Position numbers and translations under genes: made by a program
The notes under the pieces: generated by a model
What the model was told of the DNA's origin: nothing
The model's database searches: none
Seen by the model: the letters and a program-made list of their open reading frames with translations, nothing else
In this document: positions 31,545 to 42,519 of the stretch, in pieces
Position numbering within the stretch: position 1 is the stretch's first letter
Layout: every line of letters starts with the position of its first letter
Origin: Aradus depressus
Taxonomy: Eukaryota; Arthropoda; Insecta; Hemiptera; Aradidae
DNA length: 64,000 bases
Assembly: GCA_963662175.1 (NCBI GenBank)
Contig: OY759214.1
Coordinates: forward strand, 97,240,115 to 97,304,114
Reading direction: 5' to 3'

Positions 31545-31804
31545 CAGGGGCGTGTTAAAACATTTTTAGGGTCTAGATAAATGTCTCTGTTTATTAACAT
31601 CAGAGCTAATCCACTGAATCTGTCTTGGCTAGTATTATTTCTGATAAAGCTTTTCTTCATCAAACTGGAAGTGTAGTCAATAAATTATGCCATGCAAGTA
31701 AAAATAATTTTATTATTTACAAAAAGGACAATTTTTTTTCTAAATTGAGGAGTGGATTGATCCCCCAATCCCCCCCTCCCCCCCCCCCCCCAGGTACGCC
31801 ACTG
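31545..31804. mobile_element. hAT-like MITE with perfect 8-bp TSD
   Basis: The terminal sequences are CAGGGGCGTGTTAAAA (31545) and, read inward on the minus strand, CAGTGGCGTACCTGGGGGGG (31804). The octamer CCTACGAG precedes the left end (31537-31544) and follows the right end (31805-31812). Short CAGNGGCG ends with 8-bp TSDs are typical of hAT-superfamily non-autonomous elements. No transposase. The C-run at 31777-31791 is part of the right end. Confidence 0.88.
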
Positions 31805-31812
31805 CCTACGAG

Positions 31813-32136
31813 TATATTGTGTTCAACTCTGGGATTCTGCAAAGCGCTCTCCCACCAAAAAAACTCAAGTAATTCAAAATAAAATTCTTCGAACAATCAT
31901 ACATTGCCCATACTACGTTCGAAACATGATATTTCACTGCGATCTCGACATAGCTTACTTAAAAGTAATTTTTGGTCTGGTCCTTGCCGGGCGGCCCTCC
32001 ACGACGTGTCAATCGTCGTTGGCCTCGTTACTTCTTGCCTAAGGAGGCGATGGTACTGACAAGCCACCTCATTAAGTGACTCAAGTGTTTTGTTTTCTGT
32101 TGTTATGTAATTATTGTTATGTTTATTACGAAATCA

Positions 32137-32189
<53 letters not shown>

Positions 32190-32689
32190 GTAATTTCTTT
32201 TGGGTTAAATACTCTTGTGCGTTCTAAAGGGAGCAGTAAGAAGCAGCTGGTGTATTATATATATATATATATATAAGCAAGAAAGAAACTTTGAAAACTC
32301 GATCTCAAGTTCATAAATAACTTCATACGTGGTATTTATGCAAACTTTTGAATTTACACGAAAACTTTTATTTCACATTTTAGCTTAGTTTCTGGATAAC
32401 TGTTGGAGAACGGCATGCGGATGCAAGGCTTTATAAGCCCTGTAAAATATTTGCTATTTTACTCGATATGACTACTTCTAAAGGAAAATTAGAGGAGAAC
32501 AGGGATGACAGACTTTTTACAATTTTTATTTTTCTAAATTTTTTAATAGATATATACAAAATATCTGACAACGTTGCATCCTAGAGTCATAGATTCAGGT
32601 ATATAGGTACCAGCTTTGTTAGGAAGTCTCAAAAAGCAAAAAGAAATTTTCCAATTTCAAAGGAACACATCACCCAAAAAAAAAAAAAA
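31813..32689. other. Unassigned spacer with (TA)n microsatellite
   Basis: 31813-32070 has mixed composition ('ggtctggtccttgccgggcg'). 32138-32187 is (AT)n, and a second short (AT)n is at 32258-32274. A poly-A of about 25 lies at 32677-32700. No gene recognised. Confidence 0.5.
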
Positions 32690-33440
32690 AAAAAAAAAAA
32701 TCGTCGGTGATTCATCGGGTAAGTAATTATTTCCGCATCGGGAATTATTCAATTACCTTTTGTGCTAAAACTCAATATTTGGCTTCTGAATCCTCCTACT
32801 AAATTTTTAGGGAATTTGACTTGAAGCCCCTCCTTCTCTGCTTCTCCCCGGTCCCGATTTTGCGGAAAATTGATATGTGTTATCCTTATGGGGTATAAAA
32901 TAGTGTTTCTTAAACTTCTCTGGAATGTTGAAATGTTGATTTGTTCCGGAGGTGTCTTATTTTTTGACAATATTTCGGGGCACTTACACGACGTTCATTG
33001 TGACCAGAAGAAGGGACATGAAAGTCTCCCGAAATATTGTCGAAAAAGAAGTAAAAAGAAGACACCTCTGAAAAAAATCAACAATATAAAATTGTTCATG
33101 TTAATTCATTCCTCATTGGCAGTTAATGTGATTTTTGAGTTGGGCCCCCCTTTCGGTTGATTCCGCTGACAAATGAGTCTCGTCTTTATAGAGCTTGGAA
33201 TGTTCTCATGAAATTTTATGTCCATACATTCATTTCATTGGGAATTATTAGAGTTATGGAAAGTTATGTAATCAGATAGGAATCCGATGTCGAGTTTTCA
33301 TTTGAATTTCATTTTTTCCAGAACCTTGATTTCAAAAATGAAAAAAAAATAAAACTGTCTGTGGGTCTATGAGTATTATAACTCCCTATAAAAAGGTACC
33401 TATCAGTTTTCAGCCAAATTAGACAAAGAGAAGGGAGAAT
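32690..33440 (-). repeat. Family R1 copy interrupted by a foldback element
   Basis: R1 (minus) from 32700 ('gtcggtgattcatcgggtaa') to about 32895, resuming at 33085-33400 ('attggcagttaatgtgattt', 'tttcattgggaattattaga', then the 'aatccgatgtcgagttttca' end). The break at 32880-33080 holds the foldback listed separately. Confidence 0.65.
32880..33080. repeat. Second AATATT foldback copy, inside R1
   Basis: 'gtgtttcttaaacttctctg' matches 22947-22966, and 'gaggtgtctta', 'gacaatatttcgggg' and 'gaccagaagaagggacatga' follow. The arms are shorter and more diverged than at 22935. The right arm reads CCAGAAGA-a-GGGAC...TCCC-GAAA-TATT. Confidence 0.7.
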
Positions 33441-33529
33441 TTTTTTTTTTTTTTTTTTTTTCATTATGCCGTAAGACTAATTGTAGTCCTATAAAGCCGG
33501 AGCGAGTATGTAGTAGTCTATTGATCTTA

Positions 33530-33960
33530 TTACAATTCTATTTTTGATTTGGTAATAAATTTAATGAGTTTGTTAATGTTTTCTATGTTATTAATGTTAG
33601 CTATTGTTTGAAGAAATGTGTTTTCGTTGGATAGTAGTGTCTCATGTTGTCTCTGGTTGTCGTATTTTTTGCAGTTAGTGAAAATGTGGATTACGTCCTC
33701 AGTCTCATTGCAGTGTTCACAGTTGGGGGATGGTTTTATTTTAATTAGATGTAAGTATTTGTTTGTTCTGGCATGTCCGGTCCTCAGTCGTGTCAAGTAT
33801 ATGACCTGTTTAGTCGTCAGTGTCTTACTGTGTGGGTGGAACCATGGCTTTGTCGTTATTGTCTTCTGTACTCTGTAGTGGTATTGTCCTTTGTCAGTAT
33901 AGTTGGTTTGCCATTCCGTGAGTGTCTAATTAGTGGAAGGCATAAGGTTAAATGTCCCCT
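33530..33960 (-). pseudogene. LINE pol C-terminal relic (minus)
   Basis: Minus frame: EWQTNYTDKGQYHYRVQKTI, KPWFHPHSKTLTTKQVIYL, TRLRTGHARTNKYLHLIKIK, then C-EH-C-NETEDVIHIFTNCKKY and a stop at 33530. TRLRTGH-x3-N-x-YL and C-x2-C...H-x4-C are the RNase H-to-zinc-knuckle end of a non-LTR pol. A TAG near 33930 blocks the frame upstream. Followed (minus) by AT-rich sequence with no clear tail. Confidence 0.8.
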
Positions 33961-34079
33961 GTTTTATTATGAATTTATTTCAACAGATGGCACCACTAGT
34001 AGCAGCGGAAGTGTTAAGAAAGCATTATTATTATTAGTCGGCCTTCCTGTAATTTTTCAAAAAGAAAAAGATAACATGT

Positions 34080-34435
34080 GAAAGAGGGTGCCGGTAGCTC
34101 AGTGGTATGTGAGCTTGTCTTCTGAGCTCAAGAACGTGGGTTCGAAACCCGACCGAGGCCTTTAGTTTATTTTATCTGGGAGGTAAAATAAACTTCAGCA
34201 CGCCGTCCTTCGGATAGGACGTTAAGCGATGGTCCCGAGCCTGTACGATGTCAGGTACTCGTTAAAGACCCCTACCCTAGGTGAATAAAAATTTAGGGTA
34301 GGCAAAATTTAAGACTCCCACAATAGAGTCGGGCTCATGTCCACCAGAGTGACGAAAGAGCGCTCTGGTAGTAGGCGATATGACCTCGTAGTTAAAGCCC
34401 GGGCATGAGTCATAAAACCTAACCTAAACCTAACC
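34080..34435 (+). mobile_element. Full-length tRNA-derived SINE with TSD
   Basis: A box 'tagctcagtggta' and B box 'gggttcgaaacccg' lie in the first 75 bases. The conserved core ('cacgccgtccttcgga', 'gggctcatgtccaccagagt') and tail 'gcccgggcatgagtcataaa' end in (CCTAA)n. The flanks repeat TAACATGT (34072-34079 and 34436-34443). RNA polymerase III would transcribe it from the internal promoter; LINE machinery would mobilise it. Confidence 0.92.
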
Positions 34436-34443
34436 TAACATGT

Positions 34444-34930
34444 AAAAAAAATAAATAAAAAATTATATTCGGAAATTACAATTTTTCATAAAAAACCGAG
34501 TGTCATATCAATTCTACATTAATTTAGAATACAAAGAAAAAAAAAATTTTAAAGTTAAGCCGTTCAGCCAAAATACCTTTATTACTTTTCATTAAATTTA
34601 GAGCGCAACATGGTGGCCGAGCTAATGAGGAATAAAACAGGGACATCTAACCTTAATACAAACACCTATAGCTGCCAAGGTAATGAATGAATATATAGAC
34701 AAGAAATTTTATATTTAAATTCAAAACGACAAACGACACCTCGGCTTTGAGAAATATTGGCTGTAGAGAAGAGTTCAACTAAAAAATCTCAATAACTGTT
34801 GATGTAAAGAATGTGTAAAGTGCGAGGATTGAGAAGTCCTTAAGTATGACACCCATTGATTTTAAATCAAATTGATATAATGTCTAGAAAGGGAGAGCAA
34901 GAACTTAGTCGACTAATTCGCGCTAGAGTT
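34444..34930 (+). repeat. AT-rich spacer then family R1 fragment
   Basis: 34444-34650 is AT-rich and unassigned. From 34660 R1 phrases appear ('gctgccaaggtaatgaatga', 'ctgttgatgtaaagaatgtg', 'gactaattcgcgctag'). Confidence 0.55.
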
Positions 34931-35259
34931 CGCTGCGTTCCAGATTGGACGTGGCGAAAATTTATGAAATTTCGGTCTCACGTTAATGCTAAAGAGAAGA
35001 CAAGATACAGGTAATTTAAAGGGAAATGTTGCTTATTTATGGAGGTGTCTCGAGAAGCTGTCTTGCATCCTTCTAAGGAGACGTTAATCCATTCATATCA
35101 GCACTAAGTAAGGTTACTTCATCTTCATTGTACGTTCACATCATCAATATCATCAGATGATGAACCATAAGTGAATCATTGACTATATTCATCCCATAAT
35201 TAACTAGGTGTGCAATGCATTCTGCTGTTTTTCAAAAATTGAGCTGAGTCAGTCTAAAT
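34931..35259. other. Unassigned spacer
   Basis: No recognised repeat. It would be the 3' flank of the broken minus-strand ORF that follows. Short repeats 'catcatc/gatgatg' occur at 35140-35165. Confidence 0.35.
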
Positions 35260-35619
35260 TTATTGAATCATACTGTTAATGTGGTCGGTTAACATACTAG
35301 TAGTGCATTTGAAATGGGGCATATGAACCGGTTTGTGATAACTGGATGGAACCGTAGGGTTTTCAAGTTTGCGCACTTTTACCGGACCAAACGATACAAT
35401 TTCTAAATCACCAATGATAGTTTTCTTAGGTTTGAAGTCAGTTGACATAAGCGTTATGATGAACGGTTTGAGATGTGGCTGTGGTGCATGATTCCTTTGG
35501 ATATCTCGGATATTCAGACCATCAACCCAATTTGTAGCGATTTTCTTCAATTTACCGGCGTTTTCTCTCTACGTTTTCTTTGACATGCGCTTAGTTGGCT
35601 TTCTTTTCGGTACAATCAT
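35260..35619 (-). pseudogene. Unidentified 119-codon frame with one stop
   Basis: Starting at an ATG (35619), the frame reads MIVPKRKPTKRMSKKT, a TAG (35571-35569), then RENAGKLKKIATNWVDGLNI and on to TSMLTDHINSMIQ and TAA. The single stop separates a basic N-terminus from a well-balanced body (GDLEIVSFGPVKVRKLENP, HKPVHMPHFKC), so it looks like a real small basic protein or exon that acquired a nonsense change. No transposon motif is seen. A retrocopied host gene, a terminal exon or an unknown TE ORF are all possible; the family is not recognised. Confidence 0.5.
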
Positions 35620-36057
35620 ATCCGAACTAAAGATTTCGAAGAAAAATAAATTAATTTCACACGTTTGGCGCCAAATCTGTATATACACTCAGTTAATGTT
35701 TTAATAATTATCAGTAACTTCTCACCTTGTATGTTCTTTATGAATATATTAATATTTTAAATAGATTTCAATTGAATTCAATGGATTTTTTCTAGCCGTT
35801 TTGTAAACAACAGCTGTTTTTGCACAACATTTTTTTACTATGTGTTCTTTGTATGTTGAAGAATATTTTTATCGAAAAAAAGTCGAAGTTTGTACGTTAG
35901 AACACTGAAAAAAACTGCTCAAAAAAAGTGGTGTCCGATGGTAAACCGAAAAGGGCTTCGCCCGGATTTTTAGATTTGAAATCGAAAAATTCTATTTTGA
36001 ACGAGAATTTTGTCTCTCAATTGATTTCAATGGGGATCTCGTTTTTCGGTTAGGTAA
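35620..36057. other. Unassigned spacer upstream of the broken ORF
   Basis: AT-rich. 'aacagctgttgtttac'-like palindromic text (minus strand near 35800-35815) lies 200 bases upstream of the ORF start. No promoter can be named with confidence. Confidence 0.3.
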
Positions 36058-36165
36058 ACTTTAGTACTCACAGTGTAGGATCGGGCTCATGTCCATCAGA
36101 GCTGGGAAAGAATTCTATGATAATAGTCGAAATGACCTTGTAGTTAGCCCGGGCATGATAATAAC
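36058..36165 (+). mobile_element. SINE 3' fragment
   Basis: 'gatcgggctcatgtccatca' to 'ttagcccgggcatgataata'. Diverged tail half only. Confidence 0.7.
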
Positions 36166-36499
36166 AAAAGAAGGCTCAGCTGTTTCCGAGGATAAGCTTA
36201 AATATATTTCTTTCCTCTCCCGGATAAATGAGACGTTTTAATCTCCTCCCATTTTTAAACAAATATTACAGAAAAATGATGGCATATTTTGTATTATATA
36301 TTTATTTAAAGGGGTAGGATATTAAAAAGTATCATTAATTTGGGGATAAAGAAAGAAAAAATACACCGCTGAATCACCGATTATATACTTTCCCAGCGCG
36401 AATTGATCAACTCTTCTAACTTAGCGATTTGGTTAAAATAATGGTTAATTACTTATTTAAAAAAACATTAATTTACGCAATTTAAGTAACATGTAATTG

Positions 36500-37115
36500 T
36501 AACATATGAATAATATTTCCAATTCTGCACTGGCTCAACTCCGTCTATCTGGCAAGTATTATCTAAAAATCAGTTACAAAAATAATGTATACACCCTTAA
36601 TCCCCAAGAATTTTGTACGATCTGCAACAAAAACGAATTGGAAGACTTATACCACCTATTAATATCCTGTCCGATCTACTCCCCCATTAGAAGCCACTTC
36701 CTGCCTCAGAGTGTCAGTATAGACCGATCCAGCTTTCACACATTACTTCTGGCCCATAATAAGAATGATATCTCAAACATTTTTCATTATATAATCAGCG
36801 CTCTGAAACTAAGATCATTCATTGTTAATGAATAATGTATTTAACTTCCATAGTATATTACTATTAACTTATTACAACTTCTTATTATAACTTATTATTA
36901 ACTTCCATAGTATAGTACTTATTTTATTTATACTTTATTTATTTATGTTATTTATTTAGTTTGTTAAAGGTTCCTGTAATTATGTATGTCATTTTTGTCC
37001 AGCTGACTAATATATAATTTTGGAAATGTTAATGTCAATATTGTAAAAGTAATGGTCACTGACTCAAATGTATGGGGTGATCCCTTTGAACAATAAAAAA
37101 AATTATTATTATTTC
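36500..37115 (+). pseudogene. 5'-truncated LINE: pol C-terminus and 3' end
   Basis: 36506-36835 encodes LAQLRLSGKYYLKISYKNN, then C-TI-C-NKNELEDLYHLLISC-PIYSPIR, the C-x2-C...H-x4-C tail of non-LTR pol. The frame is intact to its stop. A 3' UTR of about 250 bases ends 'ccctttgaacaataaa' followed by A and (ATT)n. The intact frame and tidy tail suggest a fairly young, heavily truncated insertion. The clade differs from the Jockey-like copies (no RRLKR-W end). Confidence 0.8.
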
Positions 37116-37624
37116 TAATTCTGAAAAAAAGTGAGAGCACTTACAAAGTTCCAATCAAGTACAGGAACACAGATGCACGAAGACGCACAGACATAGAGTA
37201 GGATCATAAATACGTGAAATTCCGTATTAAATCTCGTTTTATTCACACAATTACAATACTATTTTATTACAGGTATAAGAAAGTAAAAAAGTGTGTGAAT
37301 CACCGTTAATGTACTTCCCCAGAACTTATATTCAACAGTTGACTTACATAGGGGTTCCTAAATACACATACTGATTTGTGTGTCGATAAATTCATTACAT
37401 CGGCAGTTATTAGGGTTTTTGTATTGAGTCCCCTCCCCTGAATTCCCCCTACCCTACGATCGGTAACGCTGAAATTTGACAGGTTATGTCCACATTGGGT
37501 TTTGACTTCAAATATGAAATTTAATGTTGATGCATTCATTACATCGACAGTTTTTAGGGTTTTTTGTATTGAGCAGTTATTAAAGTTTGTGAGTTATAAG
37601 AGTCTCCTCTAATGCCCCTTCACT
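37115..37624 (-). repeat. R2 end followed by family R1 (minus)
   Basis: 37130-37290 is the R2 end ('attacaatactattttatta', 'aggtataagaaagt'). 37290-37620 is R1 with two internal units ('cattacatcggcagttatta', 'cattacatcgacag'). The 127-bp tandem array starts directly inside the R1 text at 37625. Confidence 0.7.
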
Positions 37625-38513
37625 GTTAGCCGGCCACTCCCAGGGAGACTACAGACAACAGTAGGAGGCTGACCTGGCCAGAGGTTAGATCAATCTCCCT
37701 TTCATTTCAGCCTGGGAGAGCCCTGGGATGATCCTAAAGAATGGTTGAACTGTTAGCCGGCCACTCCCAGGGAGACTACTGACTACAGTAGCAGGCTGAC
37801 CTGGCCAGGGGTTAGATCAATCTCCCTTTCATTTCAGCCTGGGAGAGCCCTGGGATGGTCCTAAAGAATGGTTGAACTGTTAGCCGGCCACTCCCAAGGA
37901 GACTACAGACTACAGTAGGAGGCTGATCTGGCCAGGGGTTAGATCAATCTTCCTTTCATTTCAGCCTGGGAGAGCCCTGGGATGATCCTAAAGAATGGTT
38001 GAACTGTTAGCCGGCCACTCCCAGGGAGACTACAAAATACAGTAGCAGGCTGACCTGGCCAGGGGTTAGATCAATCTCCCTTTCATTTCAGCCTGGGAGA
38101 GCCCTGGGATGATCCTAAAGAATGGTTGAACTGTTAGCCGGCCACTCCCAGGGAGACTACAGACTACAGTAGGAGGCTGATCTGGCCAGGGGTTAGATCA
38201 ATCTCCCTTTCATTTCAGTCTGGGAGAGCCCTGGGATGATCCTAAAGAATGGTTGAACTGTTAGCCGGCCACTCCCATGGAGACTACAGACTACAGTAGC
38301 AGGCTGACCTGGCCAGGGGTTAGATCAATCTCCCTTTCATTTCAGCCTGGGAGAGCCTTGGGATGATCCTAAAGAATGGTTGAACTGTTAGCCAGCCACT
38401 CCCAGGGAGACTACAGACTACAGTAGCAGGCTGACCTGGCCAGGGGTTAGATCAATCTCCCTTTCATTGCAGCCTGGGAGGGTCCTGGATGATTCCAAAG
38501 AAGTGCTCTCCAC
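37625..38513 (+). repeat. 127-bp minisatellite, seven copies
   Basis: 'gttagccggccactcccagg' starts at 37625, 37752, 37879, 38006, 38133, 38260 and 38387, so spacing is exactly 127 bp every time. Copies differ by only a few substitutions (for example 'gactacagac' or 'gactactgac', 'ggaggctga' or 'gcaggctga'). The unit is GC-rich (gccggcc, ctggccagg, gcctgggagagccctggg) in an AT-rich region. 127 is not a multiple of three and no frame stays open, so it does not code. No similarity to SINE, LINE or R1/R2. Confidence 0.95.
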
Positions 38514-38639
38514 CTTGTGACTTCCTGAATAAAGGATAATTCACTATCTCCTCTCACCCAACTTTCTTGTCTGTTACTTTGTCGGCACTGTCTTCTTTTA
38601 CCTCTCTTTTTTTTTTTGCTCCATTTTTCTTTTCTTTTA
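38514..38639. other. Short spacer
   Basis: Unassigned sequence joining the tandem array to R2; T-rich after 38590. Confidence 0.3.
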
Positions 38640-39130
38640 TACTTTTAGTATAAGAAAGTATTGTAACAGTATGAAAATACGAGATCGAGTGTGCAACGGA
38701 ATTTCTCATTTCAAGGTCCTAAAAACAAGTTTTGTCAATTTTTTGCAATAATGTCTGTGTGATAGGAATTTTCTAAGCGCTTTAACTTAAAACGATTGTA
38801 GGAATGAACTTGAAAAATTGAAATGATGAACATGCGATAACTTAAATGTGATTAAATTTTAACCGAAATCCCTCGAAAAATAAGACCATTATATTTCGGG
38901 ACCTAAGTACATTTTACAAAATACCATTTATGTTTATGGCCTAATCAAAAATCTTTTCAAATAAAAGTTGTACAGAATACAATAAAAAAACACATTCTAC
39001 AATCAATTTTTTTTTTCGAAAGTCGATGGGTTTGCGTTATATGGCATAAAAACGGCATGAAAACGGTCCTGAAACGTCGGTTTGAGAACAATTTTTTCTA
39101 GACGTTTGCATTAACGAAAATGTTGCGAAT
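38640..39130 (+). repeat. Family R2 copy with clear start
   Basis: Starts 'tatacttttagtataagaaa' (short hairpin) then 'gtattgtaacag', 'acggaatttctcatttcaag' and 'acctaagtacattttacaaa', and ends near 'aacggtcctgaaacgtcgg'. Confidence 0.7.
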
Positions 39131-39459
39131 TAAATATCCAATCATAAGAAAGCCTTTACAATTAGATTTGAAATAGGACCAATTTAAAGGCTTCAAAGAA
39201 GAACAATGAATTTACTTAGCATATACGAGTATTTCTAAAGAATGTTTAAATTAAAACGTATAGTTCTTTATTGAAAAGGATGAAAAAGAAGAAAAAAGTA
39301 TATGCGATGTGATCCATAACAGGACTTTCTTATGCCAACTACTTTTGTACAGATCTCTCCCCTCTCAAATTCATTTCATACTGGCATTAGTGAGTATCTG
39401 AAAGTAAACCACTGACGCCAACACATTACTTACATACGATATATCCAGTAATGGCAGTA
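39131..39459. other. Unassigned spacer
   Basis: 39350-39420 matches 23281-23340 ('tctcccctctcaaattcatt', 'catactggcatta'), an undefined dispersed repeat. Otherwise no feature. Confidence 0.35.
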
Positions 39460-39990
39460 TTTTTTACTTCCCCAGCTATACGAAGGTATAGGAGAAGTTA
39501 TGTAATTGGTCAAGCGGTGTTTTCAACAGAAATACATGTTTACTGATCTTTTGGTTCCAAAAATAAAAAAAAATGTCTGTATGTGTCTGAGAACACGATT
39601 ACTCCCAATGGAATGCAAGTATCGACACGAAACTTTACACGTATATCCAAAACCCTCTAATGAGAACATCCACTGATTTTCAGCCAAATAGGCTAAAAGG
39701 AAGGGGAAAGGCTTGACACAAATCTCAAGTAACTGTCTATCAATTTTCAGCGGAATCAGCTGAAGAGGACGAGACCAGAGAAGGAGGATTCAACTGAAAT
39801 ATCCTAATAACTCCCGATGTAATGAATGTATCGAGACGAAGCTTAATCCGAGGATTCAGAAGCCACTATGTAAAACAAATATCGAGTTTCAGCCCAAATG
39901 GTCGATTGTCTTTGGACGTAAAGTGAACAGGTAATTGATTAATTCATCCTGGGGAAGTATAGTGATTCACCGGCTATATATATTTTTTTT
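39460..39990 (+). repeat. Family R1 copy
   Basis: From 'cagctatacgaaggtatagg' (39473) through 'ctgagaacacgattactccc' and 'cgatgtaatgaatgtatcga' to 'attgattaattcatcctggg' and 'agtgattcaccggc'. Nearly full length. Confidence 0.75.
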
Positions 39991-40044
39991 AGTAATATGT
40001 GTAACTATTTTATTTAACTTGTCATATATATATATATATATATA

Positions 40045-40385
40045 GAGGGCGCCGGTAGCTCAGTGGTATGCGTGCTTGTTTCTAAGCTCAAGATCGTGGG
40101 TTCGAAACCGTACCGAGGCCTTAGTTTATTTTACCTGGAAAGTAAAATACACTTGAGCACGCCGTCCTTCGGATGGGACGTTAAGCGATGGTCCCGAGCA
40201 TGTACGATGTCAGGTACATCTTAAAGACCCCTGCCCTAGGTGAATAAAAATTTAGGGTAGGCAAAATTTAGGACTCCTACAGTAGAGTCGTACTCATGAC
40301 CACCAGAGTAAAGACCGCTCTGGTAGTAGGCGATATGACTTCGTAGTTAAAGCCCGGGCATGAGTCATAAAACCTAACCTAAATA
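40045..40385 (+). mobile_element. Full-length SINE in (TA)n
   Basis: A box 'tagctcagtggtatgcg', B box 'gggttcgaaacc', core and CCTAA tail present. It sits in a TA microsatellite (40024-40044 and 'atatatata' after the tail), so the TSD is ambiguous. A few deletions (for example 'aagaccgctctgg') mark an older copy. Confidence 0.88.
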
Positions 40386-40685
40386 TATATACTCTTTTTT
40401 TTTTTTTTTTTTTCTGACAATATTCAAATAAGAGGCTCGCGATGAGGATGCCACACTCTCTGTAGTTCTTGTTTATTTTTGTACGGTGGATCCCCATGAA
40501 TAGACAAGATGAAGACACTCAAGTTGAGAAGAGAACTACAAGAGACCCTATACAAGTACAGGAAGGACCCCAGGTCCACTCTTGGACAGACCATAGAACA
40601 CTTAGCTCAGAAAGAAGTTTAACCTCTTTCATATGTTCACAGGTTTATACAACGTTTTTTTGTTAACTCGCTTTTTTATCTGAAT
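40386..40685. other. Unassigned spacer
   Basis: The ORF at 40469-40666 has no recognisable domain; it is Thr/Arg/Asp-rich. No repeat recognised. Confidence 0.3.
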
Positions 40686-40925
40686 TTTGGTGTTAACTAC
40701 AACGTCTTATCGCCTACTACCAAAGAGCTCTTTGAAAAAGTGAAGAGTGAAGACTCTGGTGGACTTGCCTACCCTAAATGTTTATTCATCTAGGGTCTTT
40801 AACGAGTACCTGACATCGGCTCGGGACCATTGCTTAACGTCCCATTCGAATGATGGCGTGCTTAAGTTTATTATACCTCCAAGATATAGGTTCCGAACCC
40901 GCGATCTTGAGCTCAGTAAGCAAGA
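40686..40925 (-). mobile_element. SINE copy (minus), diverged
   Basis: 'cgtcttatcgcctactacca', 'aacgagtacctgacatcggc', 'ttgcttaacgtcccattcga' and the head side 'ttccgaacccgcgatcttga'. Partial head, no clear tail. Confidence 0.8.
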
Positions 40926-41339
40926 ACGCATATGTTGTTTAGATGTCATTATTGTTAAATCATTTTCTAGTCTATAGTGCCATGAAACATTTCAAGAACC
41001 TTTAATTTGTGAGCCGTATAACAAAGCAGTTTCAAAAAGAACTTATCGGTTAATATTTTATATTAGGGATAGTTTTAGTGTCTGTTCAGAAGGGAATGAA
41101 GCATTTTAAGCCGCGTTACGGATGAGCCGTGTAAAAAAGGATGAATAAAAATATCTATAAAAAAATGAATACAGTTTTTATTACCTTCTCTTAAATGAAT
41201 GTCTACAATGGGTACCATTATGAGATATGAAAAACGTTTATTGCTTTCAGCATATTCCTTAATTTTTAATTTTAATAAATTATTATATAATATATTATAT
41301 AAATTATATCTCTGATCTTACGTTTAAGTCGTGTATGTG
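40926..41339. other. Unassigned AT-rich spacer
   Basis: Nothing recognised. Confidence 0.4.
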
Positions 41340-41600
41340 GTTTACTGTTAAGGTAAAACCCGAGAAAGCGATCCAGATTCAAATAAGGACGACACCTATT
41401 GATTTTCAGCCAAATCATCTTAAGAGAAGGGGAGAGAAGATCAGAAGAGGGAGTCGTATTAAAAGCAAACTAAATAACTTGTTATGTATCGATCCGAAAT
41501 TTTATATCTGGATCCCAGATTCATTAAAGACAAATTTCAATGAAATAGACCGAAGAGATGGGAAAGAAAGTAAGAATAAGAAATGAAGATTTTCAACCAT
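41340..41600 (+). repeat. Family R1 fragment
   Basis: 'aataaggacgacacctattg' with 'attttcagccaaatcatctt' and 'gatccgaaattttatatctg'. The 83-codon ORF here follows R1 sequence and is not a gene. Confidence 0.65.
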
Positions 41601-41822
41601 CATTGAATTGGTTTGAGAAAGAGAGAGAAAACGTTTTTGTTTCAAAACTCTTCTGGAAGTCGAGCCCACCTTTTTAATCTAAATATTGACTGTGAGATGC
41701 ATCGTTGCTCAGGGAAACTGCTCACCTACCTGTCGACCCACTAGGTTCAATATTGGAAAAGGTGTGTTAAAAAAATGAATATAATGTGTTCTATAATGTG
41801 GAATAATCACATTAACACTTAC

Positions 41823-41895
41823 CATGGCCCAGTGGGTAAGGTCCGAGAAAATAACTTATCTCTACAAGCTCCAATGGGTTCGGACCTAGCCAATA
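41823..41895 (+). repeat. Second type of tRNA-like SINE head
   Basis: 'tggcccagtgggtaag' matches an A box and 'gggttcggacc' a B box, about 50 bases apart, as in tRNA-derived SINEs. It differs from the main SINE in all other bases. No tail is identified. 41601-41822 and 41896-42004 show no other feature. Confidence 0.5.
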
Positions 41896-42004
41896 ATAAA
41901 TATTACATCGCTAGACTCGACAAGAGGGGTGATCTTTAGTAAAACCCACTTATGTCGTTTACGGGAAGATAGCGATTGCGTAAAAATATGTTAATATAAT
42001 TCAA

Positions 42005-42510
42005 TATATTATTTCCCAAGCTATAACAATTATAAGGGAAGTTACGAAATTGGTCAAAAATTCGATGTTGAGTTTTCACCGGAATTTCATGTTATCCGTC
42101 ACTGCTGATCCCAAAAATGAAAAAAAAAAAATAATCAGTTTGCGTGCTTGTGCGTCTGTGTATGTGTGTGAGTTTCTGTGAAAACGATATCTCCCGATAG
42201 AATGAATGTATCGATACGAATTGTTATATGTGTCTCCAAACCCCTATAAGGACGACACCTATTGATTTTCAGTCAAATGGGAGGGGGGGGGATCAGGGGG
42301 GGGGGGGGGGGGGGAGGCCAAAAACCCTAATAACTGTCGATGTAATGAGCCGTCGACGCAAAATATAGTATGAAGATTCAGAAGCCCCTATATAAGTCAG
42401 CTGTTGATTTTTAGCCTAAAAGATAGATTGGTTTTGGACAGAGAGCGACAACTTATCGTATAACTCGTGCAGAGGATGTACATTGCCGATGATCTACCGA
42501 CGAACATCTA
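42005..42510 (+). repeat. Family R1 copy with long G run
   Basis: 'cccaagctataacaattata' start, 'gaaaacgatatctcccgata', two units, and the 'catcgtataactcgtgcag'-like end. The usual 'gggggatcagggg' stretch has expanded into a long G run (42286-42315). Confidence 0.7.
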
Positions 42511-42519
42511 ACTTTTATG

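Noticed and set aside
31625..31882. 85-codon ORF with a proline run
   Set aside because: Crosses the right end of the hAT-like MITE; the proline run is its C tract.
33618..34081. Two plus-strand ORFs of 86 and 102 codons
   Set aside because: They are the antisense of the minus-strand LINE C-terminus and its upstream part.
34084..34155. tRNA gene from A and B boxes (also 40049, 54732, 62514, 45990 minus)
   Set aside because: These are SINE heads: each is followed by the same ~280-base SINE body and flanked by TSDs, and the acceptor stem does not close.
37625..38513. Repeat-protein gene in the 127-bp array
   Set aside because: 127 is not a multiple of three and no frame stays open across units.
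41335..41586. 83-codon ORF
   Set aside because: Follows family R1 sequence and is not shared as a frame by other R1 copies.
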